A DNA stretch of 64,000 nt from Streptomyces sp. VRA16 Mangrove soil. Its GTDB lineage: Bacteria > Actinomycetota > Actinomycetes > Streptomycetales > Streptomycetaceae. Both the position numbers and the translations under genes were made by a program. Below, piece after piece: positions 33,503 to 42,141 of this stretch. Under the pieces are notes generated by a model. It was not told the DNA's origin. It made no database searches and saw nothing but the letters and a program-made list of their open reading frames with translations. The first letter of the stretch is position 1. The number at the start of each line of letters is the position of its first letter. The DNA lies in NCBI RefSeq assembly GCF_017377775.1, contig NZ_JAFVLN010000001.1:1271183-1335182 (forward strand), written 5' to 3'.

Positions 33503-34296
33503 CCGCCACGACGCTCGAAGCCCTCACCGCCGTCGAGGCCGCCACCGTCGAGGTCCACAACGTGCACAAGTGGTACGGCACCCACCGGGTCCTGGACGGC
33601 ATCGACCTGACCGTCCGTCCCGGCGAGGTCACCGTCGTGCTCGGCCCGTCCGGCTCCGGCAAGTCCACGCTGCTGCGGGTCGTCAACCACCTGGAGAAGC
33701 CGGAGATCGGCCACGTCAGCATCAACGGCGAACCGATCGGCGTACGCCGGCAGGGCGAGCGGCTGAAGGAGCTGAACGAGCGGGCCATCCTCGCCCAGCG
33801 CAGCCGGATCGGCTTCGTCTTCCAGAACTTCAACCTCTTCCCCCATCTGACGGTCCTCGACAACGTGGCCGCCGCCCCCGTCGCCACCGGGAAGCTCGGC
33901 AAGGCCCAAGCTCAGGAACTCGCCCGCGCACTCCTCGGCCGGGTCGGGCTCGCCGACCGCACCGGCGCCTACCCGCGCCAGCTCTCCGGTGGCCAGCAGC
34001 AGCGCGTCGCCATCGCCCGCGCCCTCGCCCTGCGCCCCGGGGTCATCCTCTTCGACGAGCCCACCTCCGCCCTCGACCCGGAACTCGTCGGCGAAGTCCT
34101 CGCCGTCATCAAGGACTTGGCGACCAGCGGCACCACGCTCCTCATCGTCACCCACGAGATCGGCTTCGCCCGCGAGATCGCGGACCGGATCGTGTTCATC
34201 GACGGCGGCAGGATCGTCGAGCAGGGCCCGCCCTCCGAGGTCCTCGACAAGCCCCGCCACGAGCGCACCCGGGACTTCCTCAGCAAGGTCCTCTGA
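33499..34296 (+). CDS. Polar amino acid ABC transporter ATP-binding protein
   Basis: A 265-residue ATPase with Walker A LGPSGSGKST, Q-loop FQNFNLFPHLTVLDNV, signature LSGGQQQRVAIARALAL, Walker B VILFDEPTSALDP and the switch His in IVTHEIGFA. The pattern is that of GlnQ/HisP-type importers of polar amino acids. The ATG overlaps the permease stop (ATGA), so the two are translationally coupled. It powers uptake of whatever the 34411 binding protein captures. Confidence 0.94.
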   Translation: MTATTLEALTAVEAATVEVHNVHKWYGTHRVLDGIDLTVRPGEVTVVLGPSGSGKSTLLRVVNHLEKPEIGHVSINGEPIGVRRQGERLKELNERAILAQRSRIGFVFQNFNLFPHLTVLDNVAAAPVATGKLGKAQAQELARALLGRVGLADRTGAYPRQLSGGQQQRVAIARALALRPGVILFDEPTSALDPELVGEVLAVIKDLATSGTTLLIVTHEIGFAREIADRIVFIDGGRIVEQGPPSEVLDKPRHERTRDFLSKVL

Positions 34297-34410
34297 CCCC
34301 CGCCACCCGCTCGACTCCTCTGCGCCCACCTCATCACCTCTGTCACCCCCAACACCCCCAACACCCGCATCACCCCATCACCCCATCACTTCCAGCGACA
34401 AGGAACGGCC

Positions 34411-35433
34411 ATGTCTGCCCACTTCACCCGACGCAGCCTGCTCCGCGGCATCACCGCGGCGACCACCGTCGCCGCCCTCGCCACCGGGCTCGCCGCCTGC
34501 GGTGGCGACAGCGACGCCGCCACCACGACGAGCGACAGCGCCGGCACGGTCACCGTCGGCCGGCTGTCCAACGGTGCCGCCAAGGAGACCACCCTCAAGG
34601 TCGCCGAGGTGAAGTCCATCAGCGCCGAGCTGCCCGACGCGATCAAGAAGAGCGGCAAGCTGGTGATCGGCTCCGGCACCCTGCCCTCCGGCTCCGCACC
34701 GCTGGGCTTCGTGGGCAGCGACCAGAAGACCCTCACCGGTTCCGAGGTCGACCTGGCCCGGCTGGTCGCCGCCGTCCTCGGTCTGGAGCCCGAGGTGAAG
34801 CGGTTCACCTGGGAGAACCTCTTCGTGGGCATCGACAGCGGCAAGGTCGACGTGGGCTTCTCGAACATCACCGACACCGAGGAACGCAAGCGCAAGTACG
34901 AGTTCGCCTCCTATCGCAAGGACGACCTCGCCTTCGAGTCGCTCAAGTCCTCGAAGTTCGCCTTCGACGGCGACTACCGGGCCCTCGCGGGCAAGACCGT
35001 CTCGGTCGGCGCAGGCACCAACCAGGAGCGGATCCTGCTGGAGTGGAAGACGAAGCTGGCGAGCGAGGGAAAGCACCTCACCATCAAGTACTTCCAGGAC
35101 AACAACAGCCTCTACCTGGCCCTGAACAGCGGCAAGATCGACGCCTACCTGGGCCCCAGCCCCAACCTCGCCTACCACGCCACCCAGACCGCGGGCACCT
35201 CGGGCGCGACCAGGATCGCGGGCCGGTACTCCGGCGCCGGCGCGAGTCTCCAAGGGCTGATCGCGGCCACCGCGAAGAAGGACAGCGGGCTGGCCGAGCC
35301 GCTCGCCGACGCCATCAACCACCTGATCGAGAACGGCCAGTACGCCAAGTGGCTCGCCGCCTGGAACCTCAGCGGTGATGCCGTCGCCAAGTCCGCGGTC
35401 AACCCGCCCGGACTGCCGCTCGACAACTCCTGA
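34411..35433 (+). CDS. ABC transporter substrate-binding lipoprotein (polar amino acid family)
   Basis: A 340-residue lipoprotein. The twin-Arg n-region TRRSLLRG and the lipobox GLAAC (Cys30) show Tat-like export and membrane anchoring. The type II periplasmic-binding fold is visible in DAIKKSGKLVIGSGTLPSGS, SEVDLARLVAAVLGLE, FTWENLFVGIDSGKVDVGFS, ADAINHLIENGQYAKWLAAW. It captures a polar amino acid or amino acid derivative and delivers it to the permease. The locus context suggests a sulfur amino acid or S-substituted cysteine, but the binding pocket cannot be resolved by eye. Confidence 0.9.
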   Translation: MSAHFTRRSLLRGITAATTVAALATGLAACGGDSDAATTTSDSAGTVTVGRLSNGAAKETTLKVAEVKSISAELPDAIKKSGKLVIGSGTLPSGSAPLGFVGSDQKTLTGSEVDLARLVAAVLGLEPEVKRFTWENLFVGIDSGKVDVGFSNITDTEERKRKYEFASYRKDDLAFESLKSSKFAFDGDYRALAGKTVSVGAGTNQERILLEWKTKLASEGKHLTIKYFQDNNSLYLALNSGKIDAYLGPSPNLAYHATQTAGTSGATRIAGRYSGAGASLQGLIAATAKKDSGLAEPLADAINHLIENGQYAKWLAAWNLSGDAVAKSAVNPPGLPLDNS

Positions 35434-35439
35434 CCATCG

Positions 35440-35487
35440 CGTGCCCGGGGGACTCTGCCCCGCCGCTCTGCGGAGTCCCCGGGCACG
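35440..35487 (+). terminator. Hairpin between the binding-protein gene and the GNAT gene
   Basis: CGTGCCCGGGGGACTC and GAGTCCCCGGGCACG pair over 15 bp with one extra G, 7 bp after the stop at 35433. It could act as a partial terminator inside the operon, or as an mRNA-stabilising element giving more transporter than downstream enzymes. Confidence 0.65.
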
Positions 35488-35527
35488 CCGGACACCTCGT
35501 GCCGCTACCCCCGGAGAACGCCACACC

Positions 35528-36253
35528 ATGTCCGTCACCACCCCTGAGACCAGCTCCTCGCACCTCCTCGACAACCCCGCCTGGGCCGCACTCACCGGCC
35601 CCCACGCCCACTTCGCCGAACGCCTCGGCCGTGCCGCCCGCTACCAACAGGACGTCGCCCCCTTCCACGCCCTCCTCGACGAGGACGACCCGCGCGCCTG
35701 GGCCGACCTCGCCGCCCTCGTCGGCCCCGGCGGCACCGCCTCCGTGCGCGGAGTCACCGAGGCGGCGGCCGGCTGGGAGGTGGTGCGCACCGGACACGGC
35801 GTCCAGCTCGTGGACACCTCCCTGCGTGCCGAACCCGACCGCGAGGCCGTGCGGCTCGGTCCGGACGACGTGCCCGAGATCCTCGACCTGGTCGCCCGCA
35901 CCGAGCCCGGCCCTTATCTGCCCCGCACCGTCGAGCTGGGCACCTACCTCGGCATCCGCCGTCACGGCCGGCTGATCGCGCTGGCCGGTGAGCGGCTGCA
36001 CCCGCCCGGCTGGACGGAGATCAGCGCCGTGTGCACGGACCCCGACCACCGCGGCCGGGGCCTGGCCACGCGTCTCGTCCGCGCCGTGGCCGCCGGCATC
36101 AAGGAGCGCGGCGAACACCCCTTCCTGCACGCCGCGGCCACGAACACGAACGCGATCCGGCTGTACGAGTCGATCGGCTTCACCCTGCGCCGCCGTACGG
36201 CTTTCTCGCTCGTCCGGCACACCGGGGCCGCGGCCCCTCGAGCAGCGGTGTAG
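35528..36253 (+). CDS. GNAT family N-acetyltransferase in the sulfur locus
   Basis: A 241-residue protein. The first 90 residues are a helical head (NPAWAALTGPHAHFAERLG). The C-terminal GNAT core (FR47-like) contains WTEISAVCTDPDHRGRGLATR, the acetyl-CoA-binding RGxGLA loop, and AAATNTNAIRLYESIGFTLRRR. In the analogous Bacillus ytmI operon a GNAT acetylates S-alkyl-cysteines before oxidation, and this gene occupies the same place relative to an amino acid ABC importer and a luciferase-like monooxygenase. The acetylation of an imported S-substituted cysteine is therefore the favoured, unproven role. Confidence 0.85.
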   Translation: MSVTTPETSSSHLLDNPAWAALTGPHAHFAERLGRAARYQQDVAPFHALLDEDDPRAWADLAALVGPGGTASVRGVTEAAAGWEVVRTGHGVQLVDTSLRAEPDREAVRLGPDDVPEILDLVARTEPGPYLPRTVELGTYLGIRRHGRLIALAGERLHPPGWTEISAVCTDPDHRGRGLATRLVRAVAAGIKERGEHPFLHAAATNTNAIRLYESIGFTLRRRTAFSLVRHTGAAAPRAAV

Positions 36254-36426
36254 CCGTGCCGCTCGCCGTCACCCGCTCCCGGCCTCCCTCCGACCCGCGT
36301 CGGTCGGCCGGCGCCCGCTGTTGCTCCTGGCCCGTCTCCTCATCGGCCGTACACCCCGACCACCGGCCGCGCGGCCCGTTCCCGCGGGCCGGCGTTCTTC
36401 TCCGGACCTCCAGGAAAGGCCCCCTC

Positions 36427-37641
36427 GTGTCCTCAACACCCGCCCCCCGTCTGCATCTCGCCGTCGCCCTCGACGGCACCGGCTGGCACCCCGCCTCCTG
36501 GCGTGAGCCCGGCGCCCGCCCCCGGGACCTGTTCACCGCCCGGTACTGGGCGGACCTCGTCGCCGAGGCCGAGCGCGGCCTGCTCGACTTCGTCACCTTC
36601 GAGGACGGACTCGGTCTGCAGTCCTCTCACCACGGTGAACTCGACGGCCGCACCGACCAGGTCCGCGGCCGTCTCGACGCCGTACTGACCGCCTCCCGGA
36701 TCGCACCCCTGACCCGGCACATCGGACTGGTGCCGACCGTCATCGCCACCCACACCGAGCCGTTCCACATCTCCAAGGCGATCGCCACCCTCGACTACGT
36801 CAGCTCCGGCCGCGCCGGACTACGGGTGCAGATCTCCGCCCGGGCGCACGAGGCCGACCACTTCGGCCGTCGCACCCTCACGCCGCTGAGCCTGGAGGAG
36901 CTGCGGACCCCGTCCGGTCAGGAGCGGGTGGCCGACCTGTTCGACGAGGCCGCCGACCACGTAGAGGTGGTGCGCCGGCTCTGGGACAGCTGGGAGGACG
37001 ACGCGGAGATCCGGGACGTGGCCACCGGCCGCTTCATCGACCGCGACAAGCTCCACTACATCGACTTCCAGGGCAAGCACTTCAGCGTCAAGGGCCCCTC
37101 CATCACCCCGCGCCCGCCGCAGGGCCAGCCCCTGGTCACCGCTCTCGCCCACCAGACCGTCCCCTTCCGGCTGGTGGCCCGCCAGGCCGACGTCGGCTAC
37201 GTCACCCCGCACGACGTGGAGGACGCCCGCGCCATCGTCGCCGAGATCCGCGCCGAGCAGGAGGCGGCCGGCCGCGCCGGCGAACCGCTCCACGTCTTCG
37301 GGGACCTGGTCGTCCTCCTCGACGACGACCGGGCGGCGGCAGAGGACCGGCGCGCACGCCTCGACGCGCTCGCGGAAGAGCCGTACGAGAGCGACGCCCG
37401 CATCTTCGCCGGTACACCCGCCCAACTGGCCGATCTGCTGCAGGAGTTGGCGGCGGAGGGGCTGAGCGGATTCCGGCTGCGGCCCGCGGTCGCCGGGCAC
37501 GATCTGCCGGCCGTCACCCGCGGCCTGGTCCCCGAGCTCCAGCGCCGGGGTGTCTTCCGCACCGCCTACGAGGCCGACACCCTGCGGGGCCTGCTGGGCC
37601 TGCCCCGCCCCGCCAACCGCTACGCCACCGTCACCGCCTGA
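36427..37641 (+). CDS. Luciferase-like (LLM class) flavin-dependent monooxygenase 1
   Basis: A 404-residue bacterial luciferase-fold protein that uses reduced FMN (or F420). GTG 36427 follows a GGAAAGG site. Features: YWADLVAEAERGLLDFVTFEDG, IGLVPTVIATHTEPFHISKAIAT with the usual His, LDYVSSGRAGLRVQISA, and the C-terminal LLQELAAEGLSGFRL. Such enzymes oxidise C-S bonds or aldehydes. It partners with the adjacent NtaA/SnaA-type oxygenase. A flavin reductase is not present in the locus, so reduced FMN must come from elsewhere. Confidence 0.9.
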   Translation: MSSTPAPRLHLAVALDGTGWHPASWREPGARPRDLFTARYWADLVAEAERGLLDFVTFEDGLGLQSSHHGELDGRTDQVRGRLDAVLTASRIAPLTRHIGLVPTVIATHTEPFHISKAIATLDYVSSGRAGLRVQISARAHEADHFGRRTLTPLSLEELRTPSGQERVADLFDEAADHVEVVRRLWDSWEDDAEIRDVATGRFIDRDKLHYIDFQGKHFSVKGPSITPRPPQGQPLVTALAHQTVPFRLVARQADVGYVTPHDVEDARAIVAEIRAEQEAAGRAGEPLHVFGDLVVLLDDDRAAAEDRRARLDALAEEPYESDARIFAGTPAQLADLLQELAAEGLSGFRLRPAVAGHDLPAVTRGLVPELQRRGVFRTAYEADTLRGLLGLPRPANRYATVTA

Positions 37642-37662
37642 GCCGGAAGGACCGCACCTACC

Positions 37663-39042
37663 ATGAGCAAGCCACTGAAGCAGATCCATCTGGCCGCGCA
37701 CTTCCCCGGCGTCAACAACACCACCGTGTGGAGCGATCCGCAGGCCGGCAGCCACATCGAGTTCAGCTCCTTCGTCCGCTTCGCGCAGACCGCCGAACGC
37801 GCCAAGTTCGACTTCCTCTTCCTCGCGGAGGGCCTGCGGCTGCGCGAACAGGGCGGGGAGATCTACGACCTGGACGTGGTCGGCCGCCCCGACACCTTCA
37901 CCGTTCTCGCCGCACTCGCCGCCGTCACCGAGCATCTCGGACTGACCGGCACCATCAACTCCACCTTCAACGAGCCCTACGAGGTGGCGCGACAGTTCGC
38001 GAGCCTCGACCACCTCTCCGACGGCCGGTCCGCGTGGAACGTCGTCACCTCCTGGGACGCTTTCACCGGCGAGAACTTCCGGCGCGGCGGCTTCCTGCCG
38101 CAGACGGAGCGCTACTCCCGCGCCAAGGAGTTCCTGGCCACGGCGAACGAACTCTTCGACTCCTGGCACGGCGACGAGATCCTCGCCGACCAGGCGGCCG
38201 GTGTCTTCCTGCGTGACGCCAAGGCCGGTTCCTTCGTCCACGAGGGACAACACTTCGACATCCACGGCCAGTTCAACGTCCCGCGCTCCCCGCAGGGCCG
38301 CCCGGTCGTCTTCCAGGCCGGCGACTCCGAGGAGGGCCGCGAGTTCGCCGCCTCCTCCGCCGACGCCATCTTCAGCCGGTACGCCACCCTCAAGGAGGGC
38401 CAGGCGTTCTACACGGACGTCAAGAACCGGCTTGCCCACTACGGCCGTTCGCACCGCGATCTGCTGATCTTGCCCGCCGCCACCTTCGTGCTCGGCGACA
38501 CCGACGCGGAGGCCGAGGAGCTGGCCAAACAGGTGCGCAGGCAGCAGGTCAGCGGTGCCACCGCCCTCAAGCACCTGGAGTTCGTCTGGAACCGGGACCT
38601 GTCGGCCTACGACCCGGAAGGACCGCTGCCCGACATCGACCCGGACGTCAGCGGCGATCACATCTCCCAGGGCCGTGCCCAGGTGCGCATGTACCGCGAT
38701 CCGCTGGCCACCGCGCGCGAGTGGCGGGAGCTGGCCGCCGCCCACAACTGGTCCATTCGGGACCTGGTCATCCACACCGGCAACCGGCAGACCTTCGTCG
38801 GCTCCCCGGCGACCGTCGCCCGGACCATCAACGACTTCGTCCAGGCCGACGCGTCCGACGGCTTCATCCTCGTCCCGCACCTCACCCCCGGCGGACTCGA
38901 CCCCTTCGCCGACAAGGTCGTACCGCTGCTGCAGGAGCAGGGCGTCTTCCGCACCGACTACGAGGGCACGACCCTGCGCGACCACCTCGGACTCGCCCAC
39001 CCGGACCGCGGATCGGCCAGCACATCACCGACCGTCCGCTGA
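37663..39042 (+). CDS. Luciferase-like monooxygenase 2, NtaA/SnaA/DszA type
   Basis: A 459-residue FMN-dependent monooxygenase of the NtaA/SnaA/DszA family. The diagnostic segments are HFPGVNNTTVW, TAERAKFDFLFLAEGLRLRE, NSTFNEPYEVARQFASLDHLSDGRSAWNVVTS and RYSRAKEFLATANELFDSW. Members include dibenzothiophene-sulfone (DszA) and nitrilotriacetate monooxygenases and YtnJ/CmoJ, which cleaves N-acetyl-S-alkylcysteines. The length fits CmoJ. It starts 21 bp after LLM 1 and is the last gene of the sulfur operon. Confidence 0.92.
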   Translation: MSKPLKQIHLAAHFPGVNNTTVWSDPQAGSHIEFSSFVRFAQTAERAKFDFLFLAEGLRLREQGGEIYDLDVVGRPDTFTVLAALAAVTEHLGLTGTINSTFNEPYEVARQFASLDHLSDGRSAWNVVTSWDAFTGENFRRGGFLPQTERYSRAKEFLATANELFDSWHGDEILADQAAGVFLRDAKAGSFVHEGQHFDIHGQFNVPRSPQGRPVVFQAGDSEEGREFAASSADAIFSRYATLKEGQAFYTDVKNRLAHYGRSHRDLLILPAATFVLGDTDAEAEELAKQVRRQQVSGATALKHLEFVWNRDLSAYDPEGPLPDIDPDVSGDHISQGRAQVRMYRDPLATAREWRELAAAHNWSIRDLVIHTGNRQTFVGSPATVARTINDFVQADASDGFILVPHLTPGGLDPFADKVVPLLQEQGVFRTDYEGTTLRDHLGLAHPDRGSASTSPTVR

Positions 39043-39065
39043 GTCCTCCCGGAAGGGCTCGGGCG

Positions 39066-39093
39066 CCGGCCCCCGCCTGGCTCAGGGGGCCGG
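39066..39093. terminator. Bidirectional hairpin at the end of the sulfur operon
   Basis: CCGGCCCCC pairs with GGGGGCCGG around a 10-nt loop, 24 bp after the operon's last stop. It overlaps the stop codon of the convergent minus-strand gene at 39082. Confidence 0.6.
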
Positions 39094-39963
39094 GAAGGAG
39101 ATCTGGATGCCGTAGCGCTTCTCCAGTTCGTGGATCTTCGCCGGGAGCGTCGTGTTCAGTCTCTTCAGCTCGGAGGCATGGGCGGTGCGGAACTGGTTGT
39201 TGAGCTTCTTGCGCAGTGGTTCGCGGACGGCTTCCACCGGGGTCATGCAGGTCGCGTAGACGTCGCCGAGATTTTGGGCCCCGGCCGTGTCGCCGGCCTG
39301 CATGCGCTGGTCGGCCAGGGCGAAGAGGCCGTTCTCGTTCTTGGCCTGCACGCCGTGGTCGGACAGGCACTCGCCGAAGTGCCGGTAGGCCGCTTCGACA
39401 CGGGGGTCGTGGCGCAGCGAGGCCGTCCGTGTCCACCACTGCGACTGGAGGGGTACGTAGACGTCCTTGAGTTCCCGCCCCACCTTCATGCCCTTCTGTG
39501 TGCACTGCTGCTGCGCGGGGCTCGGGGAGGCCGGGGCCGCCGCCGAAGCCGCGACGGAGGACTCACCGGGGGCGAAGCCGCCGATGAAGCCGTGCCGCCG
39601 GATGAAGGGAAGATCAGGAACGTCCATGATCCGGAAGAACATTCCGGGCATCATCTGAGGCATCGCCACGCCCCGGGAGCGGGCGCAGGATCGGGTCGCG
39701 GCCTTTCCCACCAGGGTGCCGAAGGCGTCCAGGCCCTGGGTCCAGCGGGTCTGCGGACCTGTCGACGGCAACAGCACCGCCGAGATGTCCGGCGGCATCG
39801 TACGGGTCACGGTGGTCGGTGGAGCGGGTGCGGCCGACCGGTCGGGCGCCTGCGCGGTGGGCTGCGAGCTCGAACACGACGTCAGGCCCGGGAGCAGGAA
39901 CATGCCCACGAGGGCCAGAGTGGTCCTGACGGACCTGCGCGGGTACCGGGTGGGGCGTCGCAT
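39082..39963 (-). CDS. Secreted lipoprotein of unknown function
   Basis: A 293-residue lipoprotein with the signal peptide MRRPTRYPRRSVRTTLALVG and lipobox GLTSC (Cys30). A Pro/Ala/Thr-rich linker follows. The mature domain contains FIRRHGFIGGFAPGES, PAQQQCTQKGMKVGRELKDV, FGECLSDHGVQAKNENGLF and VYATCMTPVEAVREPLRKKL, with four well-spaced Cys likely to form two disulfides. It looks helical in the C-terminal half (LKRLNTTLPAKIHELEKRYG). No enzyme family recognised. It resembles other large secreted Streptomyces proteins of unknown role. Confidence 0.8.
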   Translation of the reverse strand: MRRPTRYPRRSVRTTLALVGMFLLPGLTSCSSSQPTAQAPDRSAAPAPPTTVTRTMPPDISAVLLPSTGPQTRWTQGLDAFGTLVGKAATRSCARSRGVAMPQMMPGMFFRIMDVPDLPFIRRHGFIGGFAPGESSVAASAAAPASPSPAQQQCTQKGMKVGRELKDVYVPLQSQWWTRTASLRHDPRVEAAYRHFGECLSDHGVQAKNENGLFALADQRMQAGDTAGAQNLGDVYATCMTPVEAVREPLRKKLNNQFRTAHASELKRLNTTLPAKIHELEKRYGIQISFPAP

Positions 39964-40078
39964 GTGCTGCCTTGTCTCCGAAGGTGCTTGGTGTGGTGTG
40001 GCAGAGATGCCTGCCGGCAGACGCGGCTGTGGTGCGGGGCGTCTGCCGGCGGCATCATGGGCCCGTGGGGCCCCGGCG

Positions 40079-40474
40079 TCAGTGCGCGATGGTCACGGCA
40101 CCCCAGCCGGAGTTGTACTCGGCGACGCCGAAGGCACGCCCCGACGTGAGGTTGGAGACCAGGACGACCGAGCCGAGGCTGTAGTAGCCGTCGCTCACCC
40201 AGTGGTAGCCGGAGGCGCCCGGCGTCCAGTTGCCGGAGGAGTTCACGTACCAGCCCTGGTAGCCGTCGTAGCCGGAGCCGCCCCCGGCGCCGGCCATGGT
40301 CAGGTTGAGGTCGCGGCAGCCGTCGGCCGCCTTCGTGGCGGTCCAGTTGACCGTCTGCCAGCCGGTGTACAGGGTGTCCTGCTTGCAGCTCAGGGCGGAG
40401 GCCGACGGGGCGAGCGCGATGGCGGACGCCGCCAGGGTGCCCGCAAGGCCAAGGGCGGCCGTGATCTTCTTCAT
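40079..40474 (-). CDS. Small secreted protein of unknown function
   Basis: A 131-residue secreted protein. Residues 1-28 are a Sec signal peptide (AALGLAGTLAASAIALAP). The mature domain is Gly/Tyr/Trp-rich beta sequence (KQDTLYTGWQTVNWTATK, YDGYQGWYVNSSGNWTPG, SLGSVVLVSNLTSGRAF) with two Cys that probably pair. It is not a known inhibitor or toxin. A perfect GGGCCCC-GTTGA-GGGGCCC hairpin (40500-40518) sits 26 bp upstream of its start, which may tune expression. Confidence 0.78.
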   Translation of the reverse strand: MKKITAALGLAGTLAASAIALAPSASALSCKQDTLYTGWQTVNWTATKAADGCRDLNLTMAGAGGGSGYDGYQGWYVNSSGNWTPGASGYHWVSDGYYSLGSVVLVSNLTSGRAFGVAEYNSGWGAVTIAH

Positions 40475-40865
40475 GGGTGTTCCCTCGTCAGGTGAATTCG
40501 GGCCCCGTTGAGGGGCCCCACACGCTCGAGCCGAGACGTGTGCGGTTCCGGAAATCGGGCGGCCTGCACGTCAGGCGGTCGGAGCCCGGCAGGCCGTGCG
40601 GTGCGGAACATCGCTTCGGGCTCGTTGAGAGCACCGGCCACGCGACGCAGTGGGCAGCGGCCGCGGCGGCGCGTGCAGCGATGTTCCTCGGCGATGCGAA
40701 ATGCCCCCCGTTCGGTCAATGGCATCGTCGATCAACTGGGTCGGGCCGGGCGGCCCTGCTGCGCAACGGAGCCTAAGTCGGCACACTGCGGGGCGATGTG
40801 CGGTGCGTGCGGGCTTCCTTGACATTGCGTGCGCAGGGTCGTGGGTGCCGTTGAGGCCAGTCGGC
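40475..40865. other. Gene-free stretch
   Basis: Only the 19-nt GGGCCCC/GGGGCCC hairpin at 40500-40518 stands out; no gene is supported. Confidence 0.4.
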
Positions 40866-41450
40866 TCAGTTGGTCGCCGAGCGACGTGCACCGACCGGTG
40901 CCGGGTCGGCATCCGGCACGGCGCACCTCGGGGCGTGGCCGGACGCGACGACCCGCATGACGCATCCCGCCGCCTCTCCCCGCTGCCGGGCGCTGTCGAG
41001 CCCTCCGGCCACGGCGGCCCGTCCGCCCAGATCGCCGATCAGTGATCTGCCGATCGTCAGGGCGCCGCGCCCGCTGCCGCAGATGGCCACGACCGGCGAA
41101 GTCTCCCGCGGACCGGTGTACGGCCATGAGGCTTCCGCGTGCAGGGGCAGTGCCTTGACCACGTGGGCCCCGAAGGCGAAACGGGCCGCGCGCTGTGCCG
41201 CTGTGTCGCTGAGCCGAATCCCGGCCTGAGTTCACCGGTCGCGTAGGCGATGGGATCGGTGCAGTCGATCACGGCCTTCCCGGCCGGTGCGCCCTCAAAG
41301 CCGCTGACGAGACGCAGAGCGGCCTCCAGTCCGTCCCGCGAGACCGCAACCGCGACCGCATCGGCCTTGGCCGCGAAGTCGGCGGGGTCGGCAACGAGGC
41401 TGATCCCGGGTGCCTGCCCATCGTGGTTCAACCGCCCGGGTTCGAAGGCC
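40866..41450 (-). pseudogene. Frameshifted NADPH-dependent F420 reductase-like protein
   Basis: The two halves lie in different frames. The upstream half (about 41230-41450) reads AAKADAVAVAVSRDGLEAAL and AGKAVIDCTDPIAYATGELR. The downstream half (about 40866-41225) reads GAHVVKALPLHAEASWPYTG and VVAICGSGRGALTIGRSLIG then DLGGRAAVAGGLDSARQ. Together they match the NADP oxidoreductase/F420 reductase fold in order. A frameshift lies around 41222-41232, and the N-terminal GxGxxG nucleotide-binding motif cannot be found, so a second lesion or truncation is present. Confidence 0.7.
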
Positions 41451-41646
41451 GGTCCGTGCGAGCGCGACCAGGGTGCCGTGCATCGACCGTCAATGAGCCC
41501 TGCACGGAGTGTGCACAGCGGTGATCGACACCGACCTAGATTCTCGATGCCGTCGCAGCAGGTGAAAGACGCCGGGACGGAATCCACTCCGGCGCCCACA
41601 TGACACACCGGCCTCACAAGACCGGGCGAAAAAGATCTGTCCGCCG

Positions 41647-41673
41647 TGTCGATCGGCTGCCGCGCCGTTCGAC
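41647..41673 (+). promoter_or_regulatory. Candidate ECF42-type sigma promoter
   Basis: TGTCGA at 41647-41652 and CGAC at 41670-41673 are separated by 17 bp, upstream of the YCII-sigma operon. As I recall, ECF42 group sigma factors recognise TGTCGA in the -35 and a CGA/TC in the -10 region, so this would make the operon autoregulated. Confidence 0.6.
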
Positions 41674-41721
41674 CTAGGAGTGAGAGGGTCCAGAGGCGAC
41701 CCTGAGATGAAGGAGATCGAG

Positions 41722-42141
41722 ATGCCGAAGTACATGCTGGTCATGCGAGGCACGGACGAATCCATGGCGAAGATGATGGAGACGCCCTTCGAGCAGATGC
41801 TCGAAACGGTGGGCCGCTTCAACGAGGAGCTGATCCGGGCCGGCGTGCTCGTGGCCGCCGAGGGTTTGGACGACCCGAGCCAGGGCGCGGTGGTCGACTA
41901 CAGCAGCGAGACGCCGGTGGTCACCGACGGCCCCTACGGCGAGACGAAGGAGCTGTTCGGCGGCTTCTACCTGATCGACGTCGCTTCCAAGGAGGAAGCG
42001 GTCGAGTGGGCGAAGCGGATGCCGGCGGTCGCGGGCTCGAAGTGCGAGATCCGACGTGTCCCGGCCATCGATGAGTTCCCGCAGGACAACGAATGGATCA
42101 TCAAGGAGCGGGCGTGGCGCGAGCGGACCGGCCAGCTCTGA
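41722..42141 (+). CDS. YCII/DGPF domain protein
   Basis: A 139-residue YCII-like protein with the DGPF-type motif in VVTDGPYGETKELFGGFYLIDV and the helical EEAVEWAKRMPAVAGSKCEIR end. ATG 41722 follows AGGAGA; ATG 41707 is less likely. The family fold is a small ferredoxin-like dimer with a conserved His/Asp pair in true YciI; many DGPF proteins lack clear catalysis. The gene overlaps the sigma factor downstream (TGATG), the arrangement that defines ECF42 sigma loci, where DGPF proteins are thought to form part of the signalling circuit. Confidence 0.9.
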   Translation: MPKYMLVMRGTDESMAKMMETPFEQMLETVGRFNEELIRAGVLVAAEGLDDPSQGAVVDYSSETPVVTDGPYGETKELFGGFYLIDVASKEEAVEWAKRMPAVAGSKCEIRRVPAIDEFPQDNEWIIKERAWRERTGQL

